63,246 nt of DNA from JAFGMQ01 sp036733345 (GTDB lineage: Bacteria; Desulfobacterota; DSM-4660; Desulfatiglandales; Desulfatiglandaceae), in the NCBI GenBank assembly GCA_036733345.1, contig DAINAR010000014.1, forward strand, positions 1 through 63,246, written 5' to 3'. Position 1 is the first letter of the stretch, and each line of letters opens with the position of its first letter. Shown one piece after another: positions 46,517 through 54,895 of the stretch. Made by a program: the position numbers and the translations under genes. The notes under the pieces were generated by a model. That model was not told where the DNA came from, did no database searches, and was given only the letters and a program-made list of their open reading frames with translations.

Positions 46517-47296
46517 TCATTCATCCGCAGGCATTGAGGCCAGATCATCATCTTTTCCCCCAATATCTTTTATAACCTTAAGAGGGTAAGTTTTCGTAAC
46601 AACGTCCTCTATCCATTTGCAGGAATCAATAGAAGATAATTTCCAGTTTGTAGGACATGGAGACAAAATTTCCACGAGTGAAAAACCAAGGCCGTCCATC
46701 TGGGTTTTGAATGCTTTGGTCAGTGCTCTTTTTGTTTGTCTGATATTCTTCGGAGATGTGACTGAAGTTCGTTCAATATAAGCACTTCCATTTGCAATTG
46801 CCAGCATTTGACTGAGATCAATTGGAAAGCCGTCTCGTGGGATATTCCTTCCACCCGGCGTAGTCGTGGAGCTTTGGCCGGAAACAGTTGTAGGGGCCAT
46901 TTGGCCTCCTGTCATCCCATAAACACCGTTATTCACGAAAATGACTGTAATATTTTCTCCTCTGTTTGCTGCATGGATAGTCTCAGCCGTTCCAATGGCT
47001 GCGATATCTCCATCACCCTGGTAAGAAAAAACTATCCTGTCAGGAAGCATGCGCTTTATACCCGTTGCCACGGCAGCAGCACGTCCGTGAGGGGCCTCTC
47101 CCATATCAACATCAAGGTAGTTATAGGCCAGAACAGCACAGCCTGCAGGAGGAACTCCTATTGCTTTTTCGCCAATATCCAGTTCTTCAAATATTTCAGC
47201 TACAAGGCGATGAATAATGCTGTGTCCACAGCCTGGGCAATAATGAAAAACAGCGTTTTTTAAATACTTGGGTCTCTGAAAAACCTTCTTATACAT
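46517..47296 (-). CDS. 2-oxoacid:ferredoxin oxidoreductase, beta (TPP) subunit
   Basis: This 259-residue beta subunit binds thiamine diphosphate and Mg. Motifs are YCPGCGHSI near the N-terminus and GDGDIAAIGTAETIHA leading to FVNNGVYGMTGGQ (the TPP motif GDG-N25-NN). The C-terminus is short, without a cluster domain. It overlaps the alpha gene by 8 bases. The substrate may be 2-oxoglutarate, 2-oxoisovalerate or an aryl-oxoacid. Confidence 0.93.
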   Translation of the reverse strand: MYKKVFQRPKYLKNAVFHYCPGCGHSIIHRLVAEIFEELDIGEKAIGVPPAGCAVLAYNYLDVDMGEAPHGRAAAVATGIKRMLPDRIVFSYQGDGDIAAIGTAETIHAANRGENITVIFVNNGVYGMTGGQMAPTTVSGQSSTTTPGGRNIPRDGFPIDLSQMLAIANGSAYIERTSVTSPKNIRQTKRALTKAFKTQMDGLGFSLVEILSPCPTNWKLSSIDSCKWIEDVVTKTYPLKVIKDIGGKDDDLASMPADE

Positions 47297-48377
47297 TTTG
47301 GCCCTCTTTAATATTCTGGCGATGATAAAGGCTGCTGATTACCTTGGCGATCTCATCTGGAGTGGAGACTGTACCTCCCGGACGCCCATAGAAATGCACG
47401 TCGCTCCTTCCTTCCAGGGAAAGTTTTACATCCTCTACCATTTGGCCGGTGTTCATTTCAAATACCAGAAAGTCCTTCACTGACCGGCTGACTTCCACTA
47501 CGGCACGTTCCGGGAAAGGCCAAAGGGTAATTGGGCGTAAAAGACCAACCTTAAGCCCCAGGCTGCGGACTCTTTTAACTGCACCCTTTGCAATTCTTGC
47601 AGCGGTTCCGTATGCCATAACAACAAGGTCGGCATCTTCAGTCAAGTATGTCTCAGATTGTACAATTTCCCTTGTAATTGTCTGGTATTTCCTTACAAGT
47701 TTCCAGTTGAGTTCTTCTTCCATAGCTGGATCGAGCAGCAGGGAACGAATAAAGCGGCTGGCTCTTCCCCTGGCGCCATCAAGTTTCCAGTTTTTTGGCG
47801 GCAATTTATTAAGATCAACAGGGTCAGCAAATTCAACTGGCTCCAACATTTGTCCCATCATTCCATCTGCAAGAATAATGACGGGCGTACGGTACCTGTC
47901 TGCATATTCGAAGGCCTTAGTTGTAAGATCTGACAATTCCTGAACAGAGTGGGGAGCTAGAACGATTGTGCGATAATCTCCGTGTCCGCCACCCCTTGTG
48001 GCTTGAAAATAATCGCCCTGAGAAGGTGCAATATTACCCAGTCCGGGACCGCCACGCATAGTATTTACGACAACCGCAGGAAGTTCCTGAGCTGCCAGGA
48101 ATGAAATACCTTCCTGCTTAAGGCTGATCCCGGGACTTGAAGAACTCGTCATTGCCCTCGAACCAGTCATTGCAGCTCCGATAACCATATTGATAGCGGC
48201 AAGCTCACTTTCGGCTTGAATGAAAGTTCCGTCTCCAAGGGCTGCCATGGTTTCTGACATGTATTCTGTTAATTCATTCTGGGGTGTAATGGGATATCCT
48301 GCATAAAAGCGGCAGCCCGCTCGAACAGCTGCCTCGCCGATCACATGTGTCCCCTTCATTAATAATTTTTTACTCAC
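47289..48377 (-). CDS. vorB: 2-oxoacid:ferredoxin oxidoreductase, alpha subunit (VorB-like)
   Basis: This 362-residue alpha subunit has RAGCRFYAGYPITPQNELTE, FIQAESELAAINMVIGAA, MTSSSSPGISL and the long conserved run around GGPGLGNIAPSQGDYFQAT. These fit subunits usually named VorB/KorA; 3-methyl-2-oxobutanoate is the substrate commonly assigned, but 2-oxoglutarate is not excluded. It has a GTG start after GAGG and overlaps the ferredoxin gene by 8 bases. Confidence 0.88.
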   Translation of the reverse strand: MSKKLLMKGTHVIGEAAVRAGCRFYAGYPITPQNELTEYMSETMAALGDGTFIQAESELAAINMVIGAAMTGSRAMTSSSSPGISLKQEGISFLAAQELPAVVVNTMRGGPGLGNIAPSQGDYFQATRGGGHGDYRTIVLAPHSVQELSDLTTKAFEYADRYRTPVIILADGMMGQMLEPVEFADPVDLNKLPPKNWKLDGARGRASRFIRSLLLDPAMEEELNWKLVRKYQTITREIVQSETYLTEDADLVVMAYGTAARIAKGAVKRVRSLGLKVGLLRPITLWPFPERAVVEVSRSVKDFLVFEMNTGQMVEDVKLSLEGRSDVHFYGRPGGTVSTPDEIAKVISSLYHRQNIKEGQNV

Positions 48378-48612
48378 GATAAACCTCTATTGCTAAATCA
48401 GGACAGACAGTTGCACATATCGCGCAGCCTGTACATTTGCGATCTTTTGAATCTTCTGTTTCGGTGAATTTGGCGGGATAATAGCCTTTTTGATTAAGTT
48501 TATCTGATTGGATTATCAGGTTATTTGGGCAGAATGAAATGCACAGGTAACAGCCCTTACACAGTTCATTGTTTATTGTTATTTTACCATTTTTTGCTTT
48601 TTTAGTTGTCAT
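48370..48612 (-). CDS. 4Fe-4S ferredoxin, delta subunit of the 2-oxoacid oxidoreductase
   Basis: This 80-residue bis-4Fe-4S ferredoxin has two cluster motifs: CKGCYLCISFCPN and CTGCAICATVCPD. It is the electron-transfer (KorD-type) subunit. It is the first gene of the operon korD-A-B-C-ACT, with overlap to the alpha gene. Confidence 0.92.
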   Translation of the reverse strand: MTTKKAKNGKITINNELCKGCYLCISFCPNNLIIQSDKLNQKGYYPAKFTETEDSKDRKCTGCAICATVCPDLAIEVYRE

Positions 48613-49122
48613 AGAATTAAACCACTCAGGTTTTAGTTAAATAAAGTTATATAAATGCGTAAACAGATCTTGAATTTTACAGAACCACACAAAGAGGACA
48701 TTGGCTATCATTTTTATCCTGTTTAGCAGTTGTGCCTTTTTACTTGCGGTGTATAGCAGTCAGGTTGAGATATTTTATCTGTAAATGGCTGTAGCCGCTG
48801 AAGATAGCCAGAGATTACAGCAGATTTAAATACCCTGTGGACCGGTTCTGGGTCCCTGAACTTTAGAGTCCCTGTATTTCATTACGCTTTATAGCTTTTT
48901 TACAGTCATTCAGTATATCACTTTTTATAAAGTGTCAATTTGTTATTACCCAAAGTCGGTTTTGTCAAGTTTTTTGATTACAAAAAAAAAATAAACAAAA
49001 AAGTTTGATTTTTTTTTTTTTTGTTATATTCCAACATGCGATTTATAAACATATAACTTGAATATTTGGATATATCTGATTTTTTATAATATTAAGCCTT
49101 ATGGATTTTTCACAGTAGGATT
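48613..49122. other. Divergent promoter region of kor/vor operon and fdhA-like gene
   Basis: This region of about 510 bases contains no gene. The part next to the fdhA-like gene is very AT-rich, with A10, T14 and related runs at 48979-49022. Opposed promoters are expected, but none could be fixed. No recognisable riboswitch or RNA was found. Confidence 0.5.
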
Positions 49123-51516
49123 ATGAGCACTGAAAATACAATAATAATCGATGGTCAAGAATATCCCTTCAATGCTGGAGAGATGATTCTTAGTGTCGCT
49201 GAGCGTAACGGCATTTTTATCCCCACGCTTTGCTTTCTTAAAGGTGCAAGCCCAACCGGAGCATGTCGAATTTGTCTGGTGGAAGTTGAGGGAGCCAGAA
49301 ACCTCGTGGCGTCTTGTGCAACACCTGCAGCCCCCGGAATGGTGGTAAGAACTGAAACTGCGCGAGTCATTAAATCACGTCGCATAAATCTGGAACTTTT
49401 GTTGTCTTCAGGAAATCACAATTGCCTTGTTCGAGATATGGATATGGATTCCTGGACCGATTTCCAGTTAAGGGCAATGGATGTAAAGGAACACCAGGAT
49501 CTTTGCCCGTCTTATGGCAGCTGTTCTCTCCAGGACCTGGCAATTCGTTACAGGGTAAAAACAAGTCGATTTACCCCTACTGACGTACAGTATCCTATTG
49601 AAAATGTTAATCCCTTTATTGTCAGGGATTTTTCCCGCTGCATCCTTTGTGGTCGCTGTGTTCAGGCCTGTAATGAAATTCAGGTGAATAATGCTATCAG
49701 TTATGGATACAGGGGTTCGGATTCTAAGATTGTTGCTAAAGGAGACCGGGCCTTAAAAGACTCTGATTGTGTTTTCTGCGGGGAATGTGTTCAGGCTTGT
49801 CCAGTAGGAGCTCTCGTTCCAATAAAGGATTTTTCTTTAATGCCCACACAGTCTGAAACTGAGAAGATAAGGACCACATGCAGTTACTGTGGTGTGGGCT
49901 GTCAGTTATATTTACACGTAAGAGACCAAAAAGTTGTAAAGATCACAGGTGTGGAAGGCGTGGAGCCGAATCACGGAAGTCTATGCAAAAAGGGGAGATT
50001 TGAGTTTGATTTCATTAATGATGAAGGCCGGCTAAAAACACCGCTGATAAAAAATAACGGTAAGCTTGAAGAAGCATCATGGGATAAGGCCGTAGCCATG
50101 ATTGCAGATAGACTTTCGAACATAATCAAGAATTCAGGACCTGATTCCATTGGAATGTTATGCAGTGCGAATATCACAAATGAAGAGTTATATCTCGCAC
50201 AGAAATTTATGCGGTCTGTAATTGGCACGAATAATATTGATTCCCTTTCAAGTCTGGGAGATCCCTCGACAATACCCGCCCTTACAGGATCCCTTGGAAT
50301 TGGTGCGATGACTAATCCAATTGAAGATATCGAAAAATCAGACTTGATACTGATAGCAGGTTCTAATACGACAGATGATCACCCGGTGCTTTCCTCATTT
50401 GTTAAGCGTGCTGTTGTATTTAAAGGTGCTGAATTAATAGTTGCGGATCCGGAACAGATCCGTATGACGCGGTTTGCAGCTATCCATTTGAGACCTAAAA
50501 GCGGTACTGATGAGGCATGGATTAACGGTTTGATTCATATAATAATCAAAGAAAAGCTTTATGATGAGGAATATGTATCATCCAGAACAACCGGCATGGA
50601 TGAATTGAAGAAAAAAATTGAAAAATATACTCCTGAGTATGTGGAGAATGTAACAGGTATTTCTGGAGATCAACTCATTAACGCAGCCCGCAAGTTGGGC
50701 GAAGCAAAGGCACCTTCGATAATTTATTCATCAGGGATAAGCAGTCAGGCTGATGGTAGTCTATGCGTAAAGTCATTAGTCAACCTTTCAATGCTCTGCG
50801 GCAATATGGGAATTAATGGGGGAGGTTTAAATCCACTTGCAGTGCAGAACAATTGCCAGGGTGCATTTGATATGGGATGTCTGCCGGATTCCTTTTCGGG
50901 ATATCAGAATGTCGCAGATGATGATATTCGAAAGGCCATGGAAAAGGCATGGAACAGTAAAGCTCTCCCTGCAAATCCCGGTATGAGTGCAGCAGAAATG
51001 CTGGAAAAAGCTGAAACAGGTCAACTGAAAGCCTTATTTGTGGCTGGAGAGATTATTAATGAACCTGGTGAGGAAATAAAGGCTATTATAAACAGCTCAA
51101 ACAAACTGGACCTGTTGGTTGTGCAGGATCTTTTCCTTTCTGAAAATGCATTGCTTGCTGATGTTGTAATGCCCGCAGCATCATTTGCAGAGAAGGATGG
51201 GACTTTTACCAATATGGAAAGAAGAGTCCAACGAGTTAGAAAAACAATTGAAGAGCAGGGAGAGGCAAGGTCTGCCTGGCATGTTTTCTGCGAATTATCC
51301 AATCTTATGGGGACTCCCATGAATTATGGAAATGCAGAGGCCATTATGGAAGAGATTGCCGAGGTTACGCCGTTTTACCGGGGGATAAGCTACAAACGAA
51401 TCGAAAATAGCGGAATACACTGGCCATGCCCTGAGATTGAGCATCCGGGGACCCCGCGACTGCATACGGGACAGTTTTCATGTGGGATTGGTGTTTTTGA
51501 CGTATCTGACTATTGA
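49123..51516 (+). CDS. FdhA/NuoG-like Fe-S protein lacking the formate site
   Basis: This 797-residue paralogue of FdhA keeps the N-terminal 2Fe-2S (CRICLVEVEG), 4Fe-4S (CILCGRC, CVFCGEC) and CSYCGVGC clusters and most of the molybdopterin fold. At the selenocysteine position it has Gly379: SSLGDPSTIPAL aligns with ARL-Sec-HSSTVAGL, and the catalytic His is Asp. It also ends right after HWPCPEIEHPGTP...GQFSCG, so the C-terminal pterin-dinucleotide-binding domain present in the FdhA at 31892 is absent. Formate chemistry at a Mo/W site is thus unlikely. It more probably acts as a NuoG-like electron wire for the NuoE/NuoF proteins downstream. The frame is otherwise open and shows no other decay. 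Confidence 0.85.
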   Translation: MSTENTIIIDGQEYPFNAGEMILSVAERNGIFIPTLCFLKGASPTGACRICLVEVEGARNLVASCATPAAPGMVVRTETARVIKSRRINLELLLSSGNHNCLVRDMDMDSWTDFQLRAMDVKEHQDLCPSYGSCSLQDLAIRYRVKTSRFTPTDVQYPIENVNPFIVRDFSRCILCGRCVQACNEIQVNNAISYGYRGSDSKIVAKGDRALKDSDCVFCGECVQACPVGALVPIKDFSLMPTQSETEKIRTTCSYCGVGCQLYLHVRDQKVVKITGVEGVEPNHGSLCKKGRFEFDFINDEGRLKTPLIKNNGKLEEASWDKAVAMIADRLSNIIKNSGPDSIGMLCSANITNEELYLAQKFMRSVIGTNNIDSLSSLGDPSTIPALTGSLGIGAMTNPIEDIEKSDLILIAGSNTTDDHPVLSSFVKRAVVFKGAELIVADPEQIRMTRFAAIHLRPKSGTDEAWINGLIHIIIKEKLYDEEYVSSRTTGMDELKKKIEKYTPEYVENVTGISGDQLINAARKLGEAKAPSIIYSSGISSQADGSLCVKSLVNLSMLCGNMGINGGGLNPLAVQNNCQGAFDMGCLPDSFSGYQNVADDDIRKAMEKAWNSKALPANPGMSAAEMLEKAETGQLKALFVAGEIINEPGEEIKAIINSSNKLDLLVVQDLFLSENALLADVVMPAASFAEKDGTFTNMERRVQRVRKTIEEQGEARSAWHVFCELSNLMGTPMNYGNAEAIMEEIAEVTPFYRGISYKRIENSGIHWPCPEIEHPGTPRLHTGQFSCGIGVFDVSDY

Positions 51517-51545
51517 TTTCTTCAAGAAAAAGTATTGATGGTTTT

Positions 51546-51688
51546 GTAAAAAGTCATAGATTGCTTTTTTTCGTAACCCCGGCCCCGAACAGGAATCCGG
51601 GACAGGCTGGAGTTTACCCGCCAATGTTTGTGGCGGGTTTATACCGCACTTGATTCGGGGCTGAAATGACGATTGCTGGACTTTTTAC
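51546..51688. repeat. MITE-like repeat element with 10-base inverted ends
   Basis: GTAAAAAGTC (51546-51555) and its exact reverse complement GACTTTTTAC (51679-51688) bound a 143-base G+C-rich segment. It holds hairpins (CCCGCCAATGTTTGTGGCGGG and others) and sequence related to the repeats near 22340 and 44100. It has no coding capacity and lies in the 360-base gap between the fdhA-like gene and nuoE. The rest of the gap shows a further CGTAAAAAGC and the ribosome site of the next gene. Confidence 0.7.
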
Positions 51689-51875
51689 GAGTTCATCTTA
51701 ATATTTCGTAAAAAGCTGATTTATGCCTTCCTGTGGCGGTGTTTTAACACCGAAGTTGACCAAGAACAAGTGAAAAAAGAGATGAATAGCATATAGATTC
51801 AAGAAGCCGTAAAGTTCAACATTATAATAATAAAAGAACGACTTCCTTGGAATTTAAGAATAAGGAGTTAAAAGT

Positions 51876-52376
51876 ATGCGTAGCATTAATGATATTTCAT
51901 CAATAAATCCGGATTTGACAAGTGAAGTGATGTCAAAGATAGACTCTATCATTGAACGCTATAAAGATATGCCAGGATGTCTTATCCCTGTGCTGGAAGA
52001 TTCACAGAGGATTGTGGGATATCTGCCTGTAGAACTACAGGAATATATTAGTGAGGCCATTAATATTCCTGAGAGCACTATTTATGGGGTGGTGACATTC
52101 TATTCATATTTTACAATGATACCAAAAGGCAGGCATGTTATAAAAGTATGTATGGGCACGGCCTGCTATGTAAAGGGCATTGGAGAGGTTTTGCAGCGGT
52201 TGGAGTCGGAGCTTAAATTGAATGTTGGTGGTACGACAGACGACAGGCGATTTTCCCTGGAGGCCGTTCGATGTTTGGGAGCATGCGGACTTGCACCGGT
52301 AGTTGTTATTGATAATGATACCCACGGAGGAGTAACTCCGGATAAGCTGCAAAATATATTAGTTCAGTATCAATAA
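51876..52376 (+). CDS. NuoE-like 2Fe-2S subunit (second cluster)
   Basis: This 166-residue NuoE/HydC-type subunit has all four 2Fe-2S ligands: KVCMGTACYVKGI and VRCLGACGLAPV. The N-terminal helical region ends with IYGVVTFYSYFTMIPKGRH. AAGGAG precedes the ATG by 9 bases. It lies 29 bases before the first DRTGG gene and probably serves the NuoF encoded at 56626. Confidence 0.92.
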   Translation: MRSINDISSINPDLTSEVMSKIDSIIERYKDMPGCLIPVLEDSQRIVGYLPVELQEYISEAINIPESTIYGVVTFYSYFTMIPKGRHVIKVCMGTACYVKGIGEVLQRLESELKLNVGGTTDDRRFSLEAVRCLGACGLAPVVVIDNDTHGGVTPDKLQNILVQYQ

Positions 52377-52405
52377 AAGATATAATGTACGAAAGAGTAA
52401 CTTTT

Positions 52406-52750
52406 ATGAAATTATCAGAGGTCAGAGATATTTTAAAAGCCACTGTAGTGGTGGGCGATGACAAATTGGTAATGGAGATAAGTGATGCGGCAGCAAGCGA
52501 TCTGATGAGTGATCTGCTAAGTAATTACCAGGAAGGGTCTCTCCTGCTGACGGGTGTGACCAATATCCAGGTGATTAACACGTCCTTAATTGCCGGCATA
52601 ACCGCCATTATTTTTGTGAGGGGAAAAGAACCGAATTCCGAAGTAATTGCCTTGGCTGAGGAACATGGAATACCTATCCTGAAAAGTTCTTACAATATGT
52701 ATTCTTCGTGCGGGATGTTGTTCTCAAATGGCCTCAAGAATATTCGATAA
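52406..52750 (+). CDS. DRTGG-domain protein 1
   Basis: This 114-residue protein is a lone DRTGG domain. Family features are the N-terminal KLSEVRDILKATVVVG, SDLMSDLLS and the central LLLTGVTNIQVINTSLIAGI, followed by IIFVRGKEPNSEVIALAEEHGIPIL (start broken here for brevity only in wording). Such domains are also found in HPr kinase and CBS-type regulators, and stand-alone versions occur in gene clusters for [FeFe] hydrogenases; their ligand is unknown. The upstream ATG at 52385 is possible, but 52406 fits the domain start. A similar protein is encoded at 54552. Confidence 0.78.
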   Translation: MKLSEVRDILKATVVVGDDKLVMEISDAAASDLMSDLLSNYQEGSLLLTGVTNIQVINTSLIAGITAIIFVRGKEPNSEVIALAEEHGIPILKSSYNMYSSCGMLFSNGLKNIR

Positions 52751-52830
52751 AGAATCAATGCGTTAAAAATCAGACTTTCCGCTTGTTTGTAGATAATACC
52801 TGATGATCTTTTGAATTTCATGGATAGTAT

Positions 52831-53256
52831 TTGAAAAAGGAATATGAAATAAAGGCGAAAGATTTTGTTCGGGCCGGTAAAGCCTCTATCGGCGTTCAGA
52901 GCATATTAAAGAATATCGGGTTTCAGCAGGATATTATAAGACGTATTTGCATATGTGCATATGAGTCGGAAATGAATGTCGTTATGCATGGTGCGGACGG
53001 TACTCTTTCACTGAACGTTGGTGATAAGGAAATAGTCCTTGAGGTGAAAGATTGCGGAAAAGGAATTGAGGATATTGAAATGGCTCTCAAGGAAGGCTAT
53101 TCAACTGCTTCAGAAGAACACCGCGACATGGGTTTTGGGGCGGGAATGGGGTTGCCAAACATAAAGAAAAACTCCGATAACTTCGAAATAACATCACAAA
53201 AAGGAAACGGAACACATTTGAAAATGGTTTTTAGAGTAAACGGTAATCGTGAATAA
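52831..53256 (+). CDS. GHKL ATPase, anti-sigma-factor (RsbW-like) type
   Basis: This 141-residue single-domain GHKL ATPase has the N-box YESEMNVVMHG, the G1 loop VKDCGKGI and the G2-like FGAGMGLPNIKKNSD. RsbW-like proteins either bind sigma factors or phosphorylate partner proteins. The target here is unknown. The TTG start at 52831 has only a weak ribosome site. It overlaps the next gene by 8 bases, so both products are likely made together. Confidence 0.82.
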   Translation: MKKEYEIKAKDFVRAGKASIGVQSILKNIGFQQDIIRRICICAYESEMNVVMHGADGTLSLNVGDKEIVLEVKDCGKGIEDIEMALKEGYSTASEEHRDMGFGAGMGLPNIKKNSDNFEITSQKGNGTHLKMVFRVNGNRE

Positions 53257-54529
53257 TGTAGAAGAAAAAGATAATAATTATCACTACGTCAGAATTGATG
53301 AGAAACTTTGCAATGGATGTGTTTTGTGCATGAAGGCATGTCCTACACAGGCAATCCGCGTTCTTGATGACGGAGTGGCACATATTCAGGGTACCTGTAT
53401 TGAATGTGGAAATTGTATCAGGGCTTGTCCAAGAGGGGCTATTACATCGGTGACGGCAGGAAAGGATGCACTGAAAATGAGTAAATATCATATCGTTCCT
53501 GTAACGTCAGCCCTGTATGCACAATTCGGAGAGGATGTCATGCCCAACGATATCCTACTGGCCATGAGAAAGGCTTTTGATTTTGTATATGACCAATCCT
53601 ATACCCAGGAGCTGTTTAATGTGGCAACCGGTCTGTATATTAATGAGCAGAGGAGTAAAGATGATGCCCATTGGCCCCTGATTTCTCCAATGTGCCCTGT
53701 AGTCAATAGACTTATCGCCTTTCGTTTTCCATCTCTTCTTAAACACATTCTTCCTTTTGCAACTCCACTCGAAATAGTCTGCAGGGAAGGCAAAAAGTGG
53801 TTGTCAAAAAAATATGAATGTAACCCTGAGGATATTAAGGTATTTTCTGTTACCGCCTGTCCGGCGCAGATGATGGCGTTTAATGAAACACTTTCGGGGG
53901 AAATCTCTCGTATAGACGGTGCAATCGGTATAAATGAGATTTACGATTTGATTAAGAGTGATATTCATGAGGTCCAGGAACCGGATGAACACATTGTTTT
54001 GAATTATCTCAGCGGTGTTGGAATTGGCTGGGCCATGTCTGGCGGAGAGGTTGCCGGTCTTGATGTGGGTAGGCACCTGGCAGTGTCAGGTATTAAGACG
54101 ACCATTCGTTATCTTCAGTCTATGGAGATGGGTTTGTTGAAAGATATCGATTATGTTGAATTAAGAGCATGTCGTGAGGGGTGTATCGGAGGAGCATTTT
54201 CCGTTACTGACAAATATGCGGCAAAAAATTCTCTCAACAAACTTATTCGAATATTTGGTTCTGAAAAGAGGGTAAATTTTTCATATGCTAAGAAATTGTA
54301 CAGAGAAGGCTGGTTCGATACTACAAGGAAACTGGTTCCACTTTCAAGTAAATCATCACATCTCTCGATTCATGAGGGTATCAAGAGAGCCGAAGATATT
54401 GAGACTCTACTAAAGACCCTTCCCAGGAAGGAGTGTGGCGTATGCGGATGTCCTGACTGCAGGACTTTCGCTGAGGATGTTGTTGATGGAATGACCTCAA
54501 TAGATAAGTGCATTTTTATGCGGCATTAA
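53249..54529 (+). CDS. [FeFe]-hydrogenase-like iron-sulfur protein with altered H-cluster site
   Basis: This 426-residue protein has two 4Fe-4S ferredoxin motifs (CNGCVLCMKACP, CIECGNCIRACP), an [FeFe]-hydrogenase large-subunit-like domain (about residues 75-340) and a C-terminal Fes-type cluster (CGVCGCPDC). The four cysteines expected to hold the H-cluster are kept (PMCPVV, TACPAQ, RACREGCIGG). Residues needed for catalysis are not: the proton-relay Cys of TSCCP is Met, the Lys of MPCxxK is absent and the Met of ExMxC is Arg. It is therefore probably a sensory or electron-relay relative (group D / HydS-like) rather than a hydrogenase. Position among DRTGG, PHP and ATPase genes fits a regulatory role (inference). 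Confidence 0.82.
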   Translation: MNNVEEKDNNYHYVRIDEKLCNGCVLCMKACPTQAIRVLDDGVAHIQGTCIECGNCIRACPRGAITSVTAGKDALKMSKYHIVPVTSALYAQFGEDVMPNDILLAMRKAFDFVYDQSYTQELFNVATGLYINEQRSKDDAHWPLISPMCPVVNRLIAFRFPSLLKHILPFATPLEIVCREGKKWLSKKYECNPEDIKVFSVTACPAQMMAFNETLSGEISRIDGAIGINEIYDLIKSDIHEVQEPDEHIVLNYLSGVGIGWAMSGGEVAGLDVGRHLAVSGIKTTIRYLQSMEMGLLKDIDYVELRACREGCIGGAFSVTDKYAAKNSLNKLIRIFGSEKRVNFSYAKKLYREGWFDTTRKLVPLSSKSSHLSIHEGIKRAEDIETLLKTLPRKECGVCGCPDCRTFAEDVVDGMTSIDKCIFMRH

Positions 54530-54551
54530 CTAATTAAAAAGGGGAATAAAT

Positions 54552-54890
54552 TTGCTCGTCAAGGATATTTGTGATCTGTTCCATTTAGATATCGTTTCCG
54601 GAAAGTCATATCTGGATCGTGAGATCACGGGAGGTTACTGCGGTGACCTTTTGAGCGATGTGATGGCAAATTGTTGCGTAGGAAATGTATGGCTGACGAT
54701 TCAAGGTCATCAAAATATTGTGGCAGTGGCAGCGCTTAAACAAATCGCAGCAATAATTATAGTGAACGGCCGTTCAGTTGATGCTGATACTGTGGCAAAG
54801 GCTGAAGAAGAGGGCATCGCGATCCTTCTTTCCTCCAAGTCGGCCTTTGAGATGTCCTGTTTACTAGGTCAAGCAGGATTGGGCAAATAA
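54552..54890 (+). CDS. DRTGG-domain protein 2
   Basis: This 112-residue lone DRTGG-type domain has the motif REITGGYCGDLLSDVMANC and the typical VWLTIQGHQNIVAVAALKQI. It is similar in layout to the protein encoded at 52406 and presumably arose by duplication. It starts with TTG after AAAAGGGG. It is 5 bases before the PHP gene. A nucleotide or metabolite sensor is the most reasonable guess. Confidence 0.78.
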   Translation: MLVKDICDLFHLDIVSGKSYLDREITGGYCGDLLSDVMANCCVGNVWLTIQGHQNIVAVAALKQIAAIIIVNGRSVDADTVAKAEEEGIAILLSSKSAFEMSCLLGQAGLGK

Positions 54891-54895
54891 TCATT

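Noticed and set aside
46808..47263. Long plus-strand open frames opposite the kor/vor genes and other operons
   Set aside because: They are antisense shadows of clearly conserved genes, without ribosome sites or recognisable domains.
48979..49022. Replication origin or AT-rich unwinding element
   Set aside because: Only homopolymer runs between divergent genes; no DnaA-box cluster, dnaA or parAB nearby.
53249..54529. Catalytic [FeFe] hydrogenase
   Set aside because: Key catalytic residues around the H-cluster are replaced, although the cluster cysteines remain.
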